DNA from: Thermobrachium celere DSM 8682
GTDB taxonomy: Bacteria > Bacillota > Clostridia > Clostridiales > Caloramatoraceae
Direction: 5' to 3'
Assembly (NCBI RefSeq): GCF_000430995.1
Contig: NZ_HF952018.1
Location: 1,020,701 to 1,084,700, forward strand
DNA: 64,000 nucleotides
Below are positions 1-8,773 of the stretch, piece by piece (the first letter of the stretch is position 1; the number at the start of each line of letters is the position of its first letter). The translations under genes and the position numbers were made by a program. The notes beneath the pieces were generated by a model that saw nothing but the letters and a program-made list of their open reading frames with translations, made no database searches and was not told the origin of the DNA.

Positions 1-87
1 AGCAAATGCTGGAAGAATTAGATTTTCAATTAATTGTGAAGTTTTTTTACCTCCACTGCCATAAGATAGCGTAATTATTTCGTCCAT
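1..87 (-). CDS. hypE: HypE, hydrogenase maturation carbamoyl dehydratase (N-terminal 29 codons only)
   Basis: The first 29 codons of a gene that runs off the left edge. The peptide starts MDEIITLSYGSGGKKTSQLI, which fits the N-terminus of HypE (usually I-x-L-x-H-G-S-G-G). HypE dehydrates the thiocarboxamide on its own C-terminal cysteine to make the cyanide ligand of [NiFe]-hydrogenases. The ATG is preceded by GAGGTGAT, which overlaps the hypD stop codon, so translation is probably coupled to hypD. The identity rests on the short motif plus the hypFCD context. Confidence 0.85.
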   Translation of the reverse strand, partial: MDEIITLSYGSGGKKTSQLIENLILPAFA

Positions 88-96
88 TTAATCACC

Positions 97-1185
97 TCAA
101 AATTGTAAATATTTATAATACGCTGCACAAGCTCCTTCACTTGAAACCATACAAGGCCCAACTGCATTTTCTGGAGTACACAATCTACCAAAGAGCGAAC
201 ACTCATTAGGCTCAATTTTTCCTTTTATTACATCACCACACCTACATGCTGTTGTCTTATTATTCTCTCTTAAAGTTATGTTAAACCTTGTAATTGCATC
301 AAATTTTTCATACTCTTTTTTTAACTTAAGACCACTATTTTTAATTAAACCAATTCCTCTCCATAAATCATCTGAAACTTTAAAATACTTTTCTACTTTT
401 TCTTTTATAATTTTATTACCCTCTGTCTTTACAACTCTTTTATACTCATTCTCTAGTTTAACATCATTATTTATAATTTGATTAATTATCTTAAATATCC
501 CAATTAAGATATCTCCAGCTTCAAATCCACAAATAACTGAAGGTTTTTTATATTCATCAACTAAAAATCTAAATCCCTCTTCTCCTATGACTGCACCTAC
601 GTGACCTGGGCAAATAAACCCATCTATATCAAAATCAGGTTGTTCTAGTAGTGCCCTTAACGCAGGTTCAACTAATTTATGCATTGAATAGATATAAAAA
701 TTATTTATGTTATTATTAATGGCTTCTTCTAAAGCTAATATAGTTCCCGGAGTTGTAGTTTCAAATCCTATACCTAAAAAAACAACTTCTCTATCTTGAT
801 TATTCTTTGCTATTTCTACTGCATCTAATGCTGAATAAACAATTCTAATATCGCTTCCCAATGCCCTTAATTTTTCTAGACTTTCTCCTACATTTGTACC
901 AGGCACCTTCATCATGTCACCATAAGTAGTTATTATTAAATCTCTATTTTTTCTACAAAGCTCTAAAATTGCATCTATTTCTTCAGAAGGTGTCACACAA
1001 ACAGGACATCCAGGACCTGATATTAATTTTATATTTTCAGGTAGCAAACCCTTAATCCCAGATTTTGCAATCGCCATTGTGTGTGTCCCGCACACTTCCA
1101 TAATTTTTATTTTTCTATCTATCTTTTTCAGAAACTTTATAACCCTATCAATATCTTGAGGTTTTCTAAATTCATTTAAGTGCAT
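97..1185 (-). CDS. hypD: HypD, hydrogenase Fe(CN)2CO cofactor assembly protein
   Basis: HypD is the [4Fe-4S] scaffold that, with HypC, builds the Fe(CN)2CO group of [NiFe]-hydrogenases in the cytoplasm. The 362-aa length is normal. Visible signatures are MEVCGTHT (C32), GPGCPVCVTP (C60, C63), the motif CPGHVGAVIG, and a C-terminal cysteine cluster (C314, C316, C329, C336, C345, C353) that includes the iron-sulfur ligands. The gene overlaps the end of hypC by 14 bp, and its ribosome binding site AAGGAGG lies inside hypC. hypE follows after 9 nt. No hydrogenase structural gene is visible in the window. Confidence 0.97.
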   Translation of the reverse strand: MHLNEFRKPQDIDRVIKFLKKIDRKIKIMEVCGTHTMAIAKSGIKGLLPENIKLISGPGCPVCVTPSEEIDAILELCRKNRDLIITTYGDMMKVPGTNVGESLEKLRALGSDIRIVYSALDAVEIAKNNQDREVVFLGIGFETTTPGTILALEEAINNNINNFYIYSMHKLVEPALRALLEQPDFDIDGFICPGHVGAVIGEEGFRFLVDEYKKPSVICGFEAGDILIGIFKIINQIINNDVKLENEYKRVVKTEGNKIIKEKVEKYFKVSDDLWRGIGLIKNSGLKLKKEYEKFDAITRFNITLRENNKTTACRCGDVIKGKIEPNECSLFGRLCTPENAVGPCMVSSEGACAAYYKYLQF

Positions 1186-1393
1186 CAGTAACCTCCTTAA
1201 TAAGACGTAGATTTTCTATAGCATCTTCTTCCTTTAATTTTTCTATTGCAAATCCAGCATGTACTATAACATAGTCTCCAACTTTTACGTCTTTAACAAA
1301 ATCTATTCTAATTGTTCTTTTAACTCCCTCTATTTCAGCTTGAGCTGTATTTCCCTCTATATTAACCACCTTCAATGGTACTGCTAAACACAT
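1172..1393 (-). CDS. hypC: HypC/HupF-family hydrogenase assembly chaperone
   Basis: A 73-aa protein starting MCLAVP, the invariant HypC N-terminus. Cys2 binds the iron of the nascent Fe(CN)2CO group and the hydrogenase large subunit. The segment VGDYVIVHAGFAI is the usual OB-like core. HypC shuttles the iron group between HypD and the hydrogenase precursor. The start overlaps the end of hypF by 10 bp; its strong GGAGGTGG site is embedded in the last codons of hypF and also encodes the Gly-rich tail of HypF. Part of hypF-C-D-E. Confidence 0.97.
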   Translation of the reverse strand: MCLAVPLKVVNIEGNTAQAEIEGVKRTIRIDFVKDVKVGDYVIVHAGFAIEKLKEEDAIENLRLIKEVTDALK

Positions 1394-3648
1394 CTCATAC
1401 CACCTCCATTTGCAACAACAGCAAGCTGACCTAATGATATACCTTCATCATTTGTTGAAACTCTTTTATGAATGTATACATTAAATCCATCACTTTGCAA
1501 TCTTGTATATATTCTATCGAGCAAATACATATTTTGAAAAACGCCACCTGATATTACAATATCTCTACAATTAGTCTCTGACTCTATTTGTTTAACAGAT
1601 TTAACAGCAAAATCAACCAATGTATTCATAAATTTAGCTGATATTATATTTATTGATACACCTCTACCAATATCTAAAACAATTTCTCTTATCATTGGTC
1701 TCCAATCAAACTCTAGTAAATCACTTTGCTCTAAATTGTAAGTATACACTCCATTTTCATTCAACTCTGCAGTTTTCTCTAAAAGTATTGCACCTTGTCC
1801 CTCATAGCTTGCATAATGCCTTAATCCTAATAATGATGAAACTCCATCAAAAAGTCTACCAATACTTGAGGTAAGGTATGTATTCACATTGTTTTCAATC
1901 ATTTTATTTATTATTTGGCTATTTTTCATATCTAAAATATTTTTATCTACATTGCCAAAGGTTTGATACAAAAGATCATAAGCAATTCTATCAATTTCCT
2001 TTATCGCTAAATCCCCACCTACTAATCTAATCTTTCTTATTGTTGCTCTTCTTTCAAATTCTCTATAATTTCCATATAGTATTTCTCCACCCCAAAGTGT
2101 ATTATCTAATCCAAGTCCTGTACCATCCCAAGTTATTGCAATAACATTTCCATTTAAATTATTATCAGCCATACATGAAGCCATGTGAGCATGATGATGT
2201 TGAACCATATAGACTTCTTTATTATGTTTTTCACCTATGTCTATAGCATATTCTGTTGACATATAATCTGGATGATAATCACACACAATCTTTTTAGGAT
2301 TAATATCAAAAAGCTTCTTAAAATGCTCTATTTGACTAATATAATTATTGTATGTTTCTATATTTTTTAAATCTCCTATATGTTGACTTAAAAATGCATA
2401 ATTCTTTTTCAGTAAACAAAATGACGCTTTTTGTTCTGCTCCACATGCTAAAATATCTTCAGCTTCAAATTCAACTTTTATAGGGAATGGGGTATACCCC
2501 CTAGAACGCCTTATAAAATATTCATTTCCCTTATATACAAAAATTAATGAATCATCACACCTAACATATATATCTCTATTATGCAAAAGGAAACCATCTG
2601 CTACTTCTTTAAGTTCTATTGTTGCTTCATCATTATCTTTGATTATAGGTTTATCCTTCATATTTGCACTTGTCATTACTAAAACATCTAATTCATCATC
2701 AAAAAGAAGAAAATGTAAAGGTGCATAAGGTAACATAATACCTAAATAGTTATTATCTATTGATATATAATCAAATATTTCACTTTTCTTTCTTAATAAT
2801 ACTATAGGTCTTCTAAAACTTGTTAGGTGTTCCTCTTCTTCTTTAGAAACTATACAAAACTGTCTAACTGTTTTTATGTCTCTACACATAAGTGCAAAAG
2901 GTTTTTCTTCTCTATTTTTTCTCTGTCTTAACTTTTCAACAGCAATTTTATTTTTTGCATTACATGCTAGATGAAAGCCACCTATACCCTTTATAGCAAT
3001 TATTTTTCCTTCCTTTAAATCATTCTTAACACTTTCTATTACATTTTCCTTTATAATAATGTTATCAGAATTTAAATAATATATATTTGGTCCACAATCA
3101 AAACAACAATTGGGTTGTGCATGATATCGCCTATCCTCTATATCTTTGTATTCACTCAAACAACTATCACACATTTTAAATTTGTTCATTGTTGTTTTTT
3201 CTCTATCGTATGGTACATCCTTTATTATTGTAAATCTCGGACCACAATTTGTACAATTTATAAATGGAAATTTATATCTTTTGTCATTTTTATCATTTAA
3301 CTCTCTTAAGCAATCATCACATATAGCTACATCAGGAGAAATTAGCGTAAACTTTGTAGTATCATTGGTACTTTCAATTATTCTAAATTCATTATAACCT
3401 AGCAATTCATCATACACAGTTAAATTTATACTTTCAATTACAGAAAGCTTTGGTTTTTTTATCTTAATATCTTCAACAAAACAATGTATCTTGTCTAACT
3501 CTCCCTCAACTTCTATTACTACTCCACTTGATGTGTTTTTAACCCAGCCCTTCAATTCATATTCCGATATTAGTTTATGAATAAAAGGCCTGAAACCTAC
3601 TCCTTGCACTATTCCGTTTACTACTATATTTGCTCTTTTCAACTTCAT
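1384..3648 (-). CDS. hypF: HypF, carbamoyltransferase for hydrogenase maturation
   Basis: HypF transfers a carbamoyl group from carbamoyl phosphate to HypE through a carbamoyl-AMP intermediate, supplying the cyanide ligands. The domain order is complete: acylphosphatase-like (VQGVGFRPF near residue 15), two zinc-finger pairs (CDDC...CTNC and CDSC...CFDC, about residues 110-190), a YrdC-like domain, and a C-terminal Kae1-like domain with HHHAHMASCM and SGGVFQN. About 754 aa, normal for the family. The start is ambiguous: GTG at 3651, ATG at 3648, or TTG at 3642. The TTG is correctly spaced from AGGTGAT, as in several other genes of this window. First gene of the hyp operon. Confidence 0.96.
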   Translation of the reverse strand: MKLKRANIVVNGIVQGVGFRPFIHKLISEYELKGWVKNTSSGVVIEVEGELDKIHCFVEDIKIKKPKLSVIESINLTVYDELLGYNEFRIIESTNDTTKFTLISPDVAICDDCLRELNDKNDKRYKFPFINCTNCGPRFTIIKDVPYDREKTTMNKFKMCDSCLSEYKDIEDRRYHAQPNCCFDCGPNIYYLNSDNIIIKENVIESVKNDLKEGKIIAIKGIGGFHLACNAKNKIAVEKLRQRKNREEKPFALMCRDIKTVRQFCIVSKEEEEHLTSFRRPIVLLRKKSEIFDYISIDNNYLGIMLPYAPLHFLLFDDELDVLVMTSANMKDKPIIKDNDEATIELKEVADGFLLHNRDIYVRCDDSLIFVYKGNEYFIRRSRGYTPFPIKVEFEAEDILACGAEQKASFCLLKKNYAFLSQHIGDLKNIETYNNYISQIEHFKKLFDINPKKIVCDYHPDYMSTEYAIDIGEKHNKEVYMVQHHHAHMASCMADNNLNGNVIAITWDGTGLGLDNTLWGGEILYGNYREFERRATIRKIRLVGGDLAIKEIDRIAYDLLYQTFGNVDKNILDMKNSQIINKMIENNVNTYLTSSIGRLFDGVSSLLGLRHYASYEGQGAILLEKTAELNENGVYTYNLEQSDLLEFDWRPMIREIVLDIGRGVSINIISAKFMNTLVDFAVKSVKQIESETNCRDIVISGGVFQNMYLLDRIYTRLQSDGFNVYIHKRVSTNDEGISLGQLAVVANGGGMRCV

Positions 3649-3686
3649 CACCTATTTAATTAAATATTTAACAAACTGCAAACTAT

Positions 3687-3715
3687 ACTATAACAGTTAA
3701 AACCTGTACTATCAA
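3687..3715 (-). promoter_or_regulatory. Sigma-A-type promoter of the hypFCDE operon
   Basis: On the minus strand, TTGATA (3710-3715) and TATAGT (3687-3692) are separated by exactly 17 bp, about 40 bp upstream of hypF. Both boxes are close to the sigma-A consensus. The match is seen in the sequence; transcription from it is inferred. Confidence 0.6.
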
Positions 3716-3831
3716 TATTTCTTGACATCTATTGCAATAATTTAATCTTTCTGTTATTATTATAATACAAAAAATCAATTAATTCAAACAAATAAATTTA
3801 TTAATTTTTTCTATGTGGGAAAAATAAAATA

Positions 3832-3856
3832 TGATATAATAAATTATTGCAATAAT
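3832..3856 (+). promoter_or_regulatory. Extended -10 promoter overlapped by a 14-bp palindrome
   Basis: TGATATAAT (3832-3840) is an extended -10 element 43 bp before the 134-codon gene; no good -35 box is seen. Immediately downstream, ATTATTGCAATAAT (3843-3856) is a perfect 14-bp palindrome covering the predicted transcription start. A related copy of its core, ATTGCAATAA, lies at 3731-3740 between this promoter and hypF. Placement over the start site suggests a repressor operator; the regulator is unknown. Confidence 0.5.
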
Positions 3857-3882
3857 AAATTTTATAGAAAAGGGGAGTTATT

Positions 3883-4287
3883 ATGAGTTTTAGAGAAACA
3901 CTAGCTAAAAAATATGCTGAGGTATATTTTAAAAAATATGGAGACAGACTTACTCAAATCAGTGGCCATGTTTTAAGTATAAAAACAACAACAAAAACTA
4001 TCCTTTGGATTTTTAATATTTTAACAGTAGATATAGTAGTTAAGCCTGAAAGAAGCAAATCTGTAATTAAATGTAGATATAAAGCTAAAAAATGGTTTAA
4101 AATGCCTACATTCATAGATGTAAGACAAGGTCATAGCGTAATTATTCAAGGCTTAAAACCAAAGAAAGGTAAAGAATCTACTGAATCAATTCAAATAATA
4201 AATGTAAGAAACCTTACTACAAAGAAGGACTTAATCCCAATCGATCAAGAAATAAAAAGAGTTCAACAAAGACAGTACATAAAATAA
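3883..4287 (+). CDS. Small basic protein of unknown function
   Basis: I do not recognise this 134-aa protein. It has no signal peptide or clear membrane helix. It is lysine/arginine-rich (KPERSKSV, YKAKKWFK, KPKKGK) and its middle (about residues 25-110) looks like alternating beta strands, so an OB-like or other small nucleic-acid-binding beta barrel is possible but unproven. The ribosome binding site is AGGGGAG. It stands alone on the plus strand, with its own promoter, a palindromic site at the start of transcription and a terminator, divergent from the hyp operon. Confidence 0.75.
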   Translation: MSFRETLAKKYAEVYFKKYGDRLTQISGHVLSIKTTTKTILWIFNILTVDIVVKPERSKSVIKCRYKAKKWFKMPTFIDVRQGHSVIIQGLKPKKGKESTESIQIINVRNLTTKKDLIPIDQEIKRVQQRQYIK

Positions 4288-4313
4288 AGCATGTGGACAA
4301 CCATATGCTTTTT
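4288..4313 (+). terminator. Intrinsic terminator after the 134-codon gene
   Basis: AGCATGTGG-ACAA-CCATATGCT followed by TTTTT just past the stop codon. Nine pairs including one G-U wobble. Confidence 0.7.
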
Positions 4314-4320
4314 AAATTAT

Positions 4321-4343
4321 AAAAGGGGCTATCTGCCCCTTTT
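4321..4343 (-). terminator. Intrinsic terminator of the P-type ATPase gene
   Basis: AAAAGGGGC / GCCCCTTTT with a 5-nt loop. The ATPase stop codon lies at the loop edge, so the hairpin starts inside the gene. The flanking A and T runs make it potentially bidirectional. Confidence 0.75.
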
Positions 4344-6947
4344 ATAATTTATTAAACTTGATATTAATGAAATCAAGCCTGAACACAATAAAACAAGAAT
4401 CCAATTTGATGTATTTAAAGGTTTTGTACTAAATATTCCTTGCAAATATGGTATATATATTATTGAAATAAGCATTATAAATGATATTAATACAGAAATC
4501 ACCAAGTACATATTTGTGAATATACCCAAATTTAGTATAGATTGCCTTTCACTTCTGCATTCAAAAACATGGAATAATTGTGATAAAATCAATGTACTTA
4601 ATGCTACGGTTCTTGCCAAAGTTATATCTGAATTAAATTTAACAAGAGTATATACAAACGACAATACCGTACATATTCCAATTAGCATACCTCTATTTAA
4701 TATTTTGAACCAAAGACCATCGGAAAAAATGCTCTCTTTTCTATCCCTAGGTCTTCTTGTCATAATATCATCTTCTGCTCCTTCTAAACTCAATGCCATA
4801 GCAGGTAGCCCATCAGTCGCTAAGTTTACAAATAATATCTGTATAGGAATCAAAGGAACTGGTAATTTTAAAAGGGACGATAAAAACATAGTTAGTACTT
4901 CACCAATATTACATGACAATAAATATCTAATAAATTTTCTTATATTATCATATATTACTCTACCTTCACGTATAGCTTCAACAATAGTTGCAAAATTATC
5001 ATCCATTAAAATCATTGCTGCAGCCTCTTTTGTAACATCTGTTCCTTGTATACCCATAGCAATACCAATATCTGCTTCTTTCACAGCAGGAGCATCATTT
5101 ACTCCATCTCCAGTCATGGCAACAACATAACCCTTCTTCTTATACGCTTTGACAATTCTATATTTATGTTCAGGTCTTACCCTTGCAAATACTGAAACCT
5201 TATCAATAAAACTAACTAATTTTTCGTCAGATAGTTTATCTAACTCATCACCAGTTATAACCATTTCATCACTGTTTATTATCTTTATTTCTTTCGCTAT
5301 TGCTTGAGCCGTTAATTTATGATCTCCTGTTATCATAACTGGTTTAATACCTGCAGCCCTACACTCTAGAACAGAATTTAATACTTCCCTTCTTGGAGGA
5401 TCGATCATACCAACTAATCCAACATATATTAGGTTATCTTCTGTATATGAATTACTGTCAATTATTTTGTATGCAAAAGCTATTACTCTTAAAGCAGTTG
5501 ATGCCAATTTATCATTCATTTGAATAATTTTACGCTTTAGATCTGTATCAAGAGGCATAACCTTACCATCAATGTCTATATACCTACATGATTTTAGAAC
5601 AGATTCAACTGCTCCTTTGGTATACATATATTTACTATTACTGTTTGTAACTATCACAGACATCATTTTCCTATCTGAATCAAATGGAATTTCTCTTATT
5701 CTCTTAAAATAACTTCTATATTTATTTAAACTTAAACCTGCCTTTTCAGCTAACACAATTAGAGATATCTCGGTTGGATCTCCATAAAATACATATCTAT
5801 TTTTTTCATAGTTGTAATAAGAGTTATTACAAAGCAACCCAATTTCTAATAGCCTATGTAAAGTACTATTTTTATTGTTTAAAATATCTCTTTTAACTCC
5901 ATTTTCAATAAAATCTCCTTTAAACTCATAACCTGTTCCTGTAACATCATATTCCTTATTTGCTAATACTATCTTTTTTACAGTCATTTTGTTTTGAGTT
6001 AATGTACCTGTCTTATCTGAACATATTACATTTGTACAACCTAATGTTTCTACAGCAGGCAATTTCTTTACAAGTGCATTTTTCTTTACCATTCTTTGAA
6101 CGCCTAGAGCTAAAGACACAGTAACAATGGCTGGTAACCCTTCAGGAATAGCTGCAACAGCTAGGCTAACTCCAATTAAAAACATATCATATATATTTTC
6201 TCCTCTAAGCACTCCAGTTACAGTAACAACACCACAAACAATCAAGCAAATATAAACTAGATATTGTCCTAATTTATCTAGCCTTTCTTGTAATGGTGTT
6301 CTAAACTCTTCTATGCTTTGAAGCATATTGGCTATTTTACCCATTTCTGTATTCATTCCTGTAGCTACAACCTTTGCTAGAGCCCTTCCATTAGTTATAG
6401 TACATCCCATATAAATATAATTACTTTTATCATTCATTTTACCTGAAAAAGCTTTCTTTTCCACTGAAACTGATTCACCAGTAAGAATAGATTCGTCACA
6501 TTTTAAAGATTCACTAAATATAATTAATGCATCTGCAGGTACCCTATCACCTGATTCTAACTCAATAAGATCCCCAATTACAATTTCACCTGCATCAATT
6601 ATAATCTGCTTACCATCTCTTATAACTTTTGCAGTTGGTGCAGAAAGTTTCTTTAAAGCTTCTAATGACTTTTCTGTTCTATATTCTTGAATAAATCCTA
6701 AAATAGCGTCAAGAATAATTATAGCTATTATAGTTATTGCGTCTGCCTTTTCTCCCATTATCCCTGATATTATAGTTGCAGCAATCAAAACCCATACTAT
6801 AAAATCATTAAATTGAGACAATAAAATTTTAATTTTTGATATTTTTTTAGTAGTATTAATTTCGTTGCGACCAAATTTGTTCAGCCTTTTTTTTGCTTCT
6901 TGACTAGTTAAACCAGTTGTATCAAGTTTTTGATATTCCATTTGCAA
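4329..6947 (-). CDS. P-type Ca2+-transporting ATPase (SERCA/PMR1-like, type IIA)
   Basis: An 872-aa cation pump in the inner membrane. Visible are the N-terminal cation-ATPase domain, TGES (actuator), the phosphorylation site DKTGTLT, KGA (nucleotide site), TGDGVNDAPA (hinge) and about ten membrane segments. Calcium-site residues known from SERCA are kept: PEGLP in M4, N and E in CNIGEV of M5, and N, T, D in NLATDG of M6. This supports Ca2+ export rather than Na+/K+ or heavy metals. The start is probably TTG at 6947, correctly spaced from GGGGGTGAT; an ATG at 6941 is the alternative. Convergent with the small gene at 3883 and divergent from the pyrophosphatase. Confidence 0.93.
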   Translation of the reverse strand: MQMEYQKLDTTGLTSQEAKKRLNKFGRNEINTTKKISKIKILLSQFNDFIVWVLIAATIISGIMGEKADAITIIAIIILDAILGFIQEYRTEKSLEALKKLSAPTAKVIRDGKQIIIDAGEIVIGDLIELESGDRVPADALIIFSESLKCDESILTGESVSVEKKAFSGKMNDKSNYIYMGCTITNGRALAKVVATGMNTEMGKIANMLQSIEEFRTPLQERLDKLGQYLVYICLIVCGVVTVTGVLRGENIYDMFLIGVSLAVAAIPEGLPAIVTVSLALGVQRMVKKNALVKKLPAVETLGCTNVICSDKTGTLTQNKMTVKKIVLANKEYDVTGTGYEFKGDFIENGVKRDILNNKNSTLHRLLEIGLLCNNSYYNYEKNRYVFYGDPTEISLIVLAEKAGLSLNKYRSYFKRIREIPFDSDRKMMSVIVTNSNSKYMYTKGAVESVLKSCRYIDIDGKVMPLDTDLKRKIIQMNDKLASTALRVIAFAYKIIDSNSYTEDNLIYVGLVGMIDPPRREVLNSVLECRAAGIKPVMITGDHKLTAQAIAKEIKIINSDEMVITGDELDKLSDEKLVSFIDKVSVFARVRPEHKYRIVKAYKKKGYVVAMTGDGVNDAPAVKEADIGIAMGIQGTDVTKEAAAMILMDDNFATIVEAIREGRVIYDNIRKFIRYLLSCNIGEVLTMFLSSLLKLPVPLIPIQILFVNLATDGLPAMALSLEGAEDDIMTRRPRDRKESIFSDGLWFKILNRGMLIGICTVLSFVYTLVKFNSDITLARTVALSTLILSQLFHVFECRSERQSILNLGIFTNMYLVISVLISFIMLISIIYIPYLQGIFSTKPLNTSNWILVLLCSGLISLISSLINYKRGR

Positions 6948-7108
6948 AATATCACCCCCACATGCATCTGATAATATATATATTTAATTTTTAAATTTAC
7001 TATAACATTTTATTTTTTTTAATTTTCTATAATTTTTCATTTGTATTTACTATTTTATAGTACTTAAGGTATAATTATTTAATGTAATTTTATTAGGAGG
7101 TGAATTAA

Positions 7109-8740
7109 TTGAAGGATGTTATATATGTAACAGGACACAGAAATCCAGATTCAGACTCAATCTGTTCTGCAATTGCTTATGCTGAATTAAAAAGAAAATT
7201 AGGTTATAATGCTGAACCAAGAAGACTTGGTGAAATAAACAGAGAAACAGAATTCATATTAAATTACTTTAACATACCAGTACCTGAATATCTTCCAACA
7301 GTAAAACCTCAAGTAGCTGACTTAAACATGGATAAAGTTGTTCCTGTATCAAAAGATATTTCACTAAAAACAGCATGGTCACTTATGAAAAAAAATAATA
7401 TTAAGTCACTTCCTGTAGTTGATGATAATGAAAAACTAATAGGTATTGTAACTTTATCTGATATTACTAATAATTACATGAGTACTTTAGATACAAACGT
7501 ACTTGCAACAAGCAAAACTCCTCTTGCTAATATTGTTGAAACACTAAATGCAAAAGTGCTAACAGGAAGTCAAGAAATATTTAATACAAGTGGTAAAGTT
7601 GTTGTTGCAGCAATGGCACCAGAGCAAATGAAACCTTTTGTAGACAAAGGGGATATAGTTATTGTTGGTAATAGAAGTGACAACCAAAGAGTTGCAATTG
7701 AAACAGGTGCAAATCTTTTAATAGTAACTGGTGGTTGTGAAGTAGATGATGAAATTATAAAGCTTGCAGAAGAAAGAAAATGCATTATTTTAGTTACTCC
7801 AAATGATACATTTACAACATCAAGATTAATAAATCAAAGCGTTCCAGTTAAATATGTTATGACAAAGGAAAACATTGTAAGCTTTAATCTTGATGACTTT
7901 GTAGATGAAATAAAAGAAAAGATGCTTCAAACAAGATTTAGAAGCTATCCTGTTGTTGATGATAACAATAAATTAGTAGGTACGATATCAAGATATCATC
8001 TAATATCTCAAAAGAAGAAAAAAGTTATATTAATGGACCATAATGAAAGAGCTCAATCTGTACATGGAATTGATGAGGCAGAACTTTTAGAAATAATAGA
8101 CCATCATAGAATAGCTGACATTCAAACTGGTAAACCAATTTATTTTAGAAATGAAACTGTTGGAAGTACATCCACAATAGTTGCTAATATTTATTTTGAA
8201 AATGGTATAAGACCTTCAAAACAAATAGCAGGTATTTTATGTGCAGCAATACTTTCAGATACCCTTAAGTTTAAATCACCAACTTGTACATATATAGATA
8301 AAATGACAGCAGAAAAATTAGCTGAAATCGCTGGTATAGATATAGATAAATTTGCTGATGAAATGTTCAAAGCTGGTACATCATTAAGTGGAAAAACTCC
8401 AGAAGAAATATTCTATCAAGATTTTAAAGAATTTACACTAGGTAAATATAAAATAGGTGTAGGTCAAGTTAATACTATGGATACTGATGCTCTTAAGGAT
8501 TTAAAGAAAGATTTACTAGACTTTATGAATAATTTATGTAAGTCTAAGAACTATAATCTATTAATGCTTCTTTTAACAGACATAATAAAAGAAGGTTCAG
8601 AAGCCCTATTTGTTGGTGAGGATAAAGAACTAATTGCAAAAGCATTCAATGTAACACTAGGTGAAAACAGTGTATACTTACCTGGTGTTGTTTCAAGAAA
8701 GAAACAGGTTATACCACCTCTTTCAGCTGCAGTTGAATAA
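7109..8740 (+). CDS. ppaC: Family II (DHH) inorganic pyrophosphatase with CBS-DRTGG-CBS regulatory insert
   Basis: Hydrolyses pyrophosphate to phosphate. The DHH core is split: residues 1-65 carry GHRNPDSDS, and from about 305 come EIIDHHRIADI, GSTSTIV and the C-terminal substrate motif SRKKQ. Between them lie a CBS domain (about 70-126), a DRTGG domain (about 130-240) and a second CBS domain (about 248-302). In characterised clostridial enzymes this insert binds AMP/ADP (inhibition) and ATP or diadenosine polyphosphates (activation). The start is TTG, 8 nt after AGGAGG. A TATAAT at 7070-7075 is a likely -10 box. Length 543 aa is typical of this subtype. Confidence 0.95.
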   Translation: MKDVIYVTGHRNPDSDSICSAIAYAELKRKLGYNAEPRRLGEINRETEFILNYFNIPVPEYLPTVKPQVADLNMDKVVPVSKDISLKTAWSLMKKNNIKSLPVVDDNEKLIGIVTLSDITNNYMSTLDTNVLATSKTPLANIVETLNAKVLTGSQEIFNTSGKVVVAAMAPEQMKPFVDKGDIVIVGNRSDNQRVAIETGANLLIVTGGCEVDDEIIKLAEERKCIILVTPNDTFTTSRLINQSVPVKYVMTKENIVSFNLDDFVDEIKEKMLQTRFRSYPVVDDNNKLVGTISRYHLISQKKKKVILMDHNERAQSVHGIDEAELLEIIDHHRIADIQTGKPIYFRNETVGSTSTIVANIYFENGIRPSKQIAGILCAAILSDTLKFKSPTCTYIDKMTAEKLAEIAGIDIDKFADEMFKAGTSLSGKTPEEIFYQDFKEFTLGKYKIGVGQVNTMDTDALKDLKKDLLDFMNNLCKSKNYNLLMLLLTDIIKEGSEALFVGEDKELIAKAFNVTLGENSVYLPGVVSRKKQVIPPLSAAVE

Positions 8741-8768
8741 AAAAGTGCCATATAAATGGCACTTTTTT
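8739..8768. terminator. Bidirectional terminator between pyrophosphatase and ispH-rpsA
   Basis: AAAAAAGTGCCAT and ATGGCACTTTTTT flank a 4-nt loop (8752-8755). The convergent genes on both sides can use it. Confidence 0.85.
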
Positions 8769-8773
8769 ATTCT

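Noticed and set aside
4516..5130. 204-codon plus-strand frame inside the Ca-ATPase gene
   Set aside because: Antisense shadow of a clear P-type ATPase; no ribosome binding site and no recognisable protein features.
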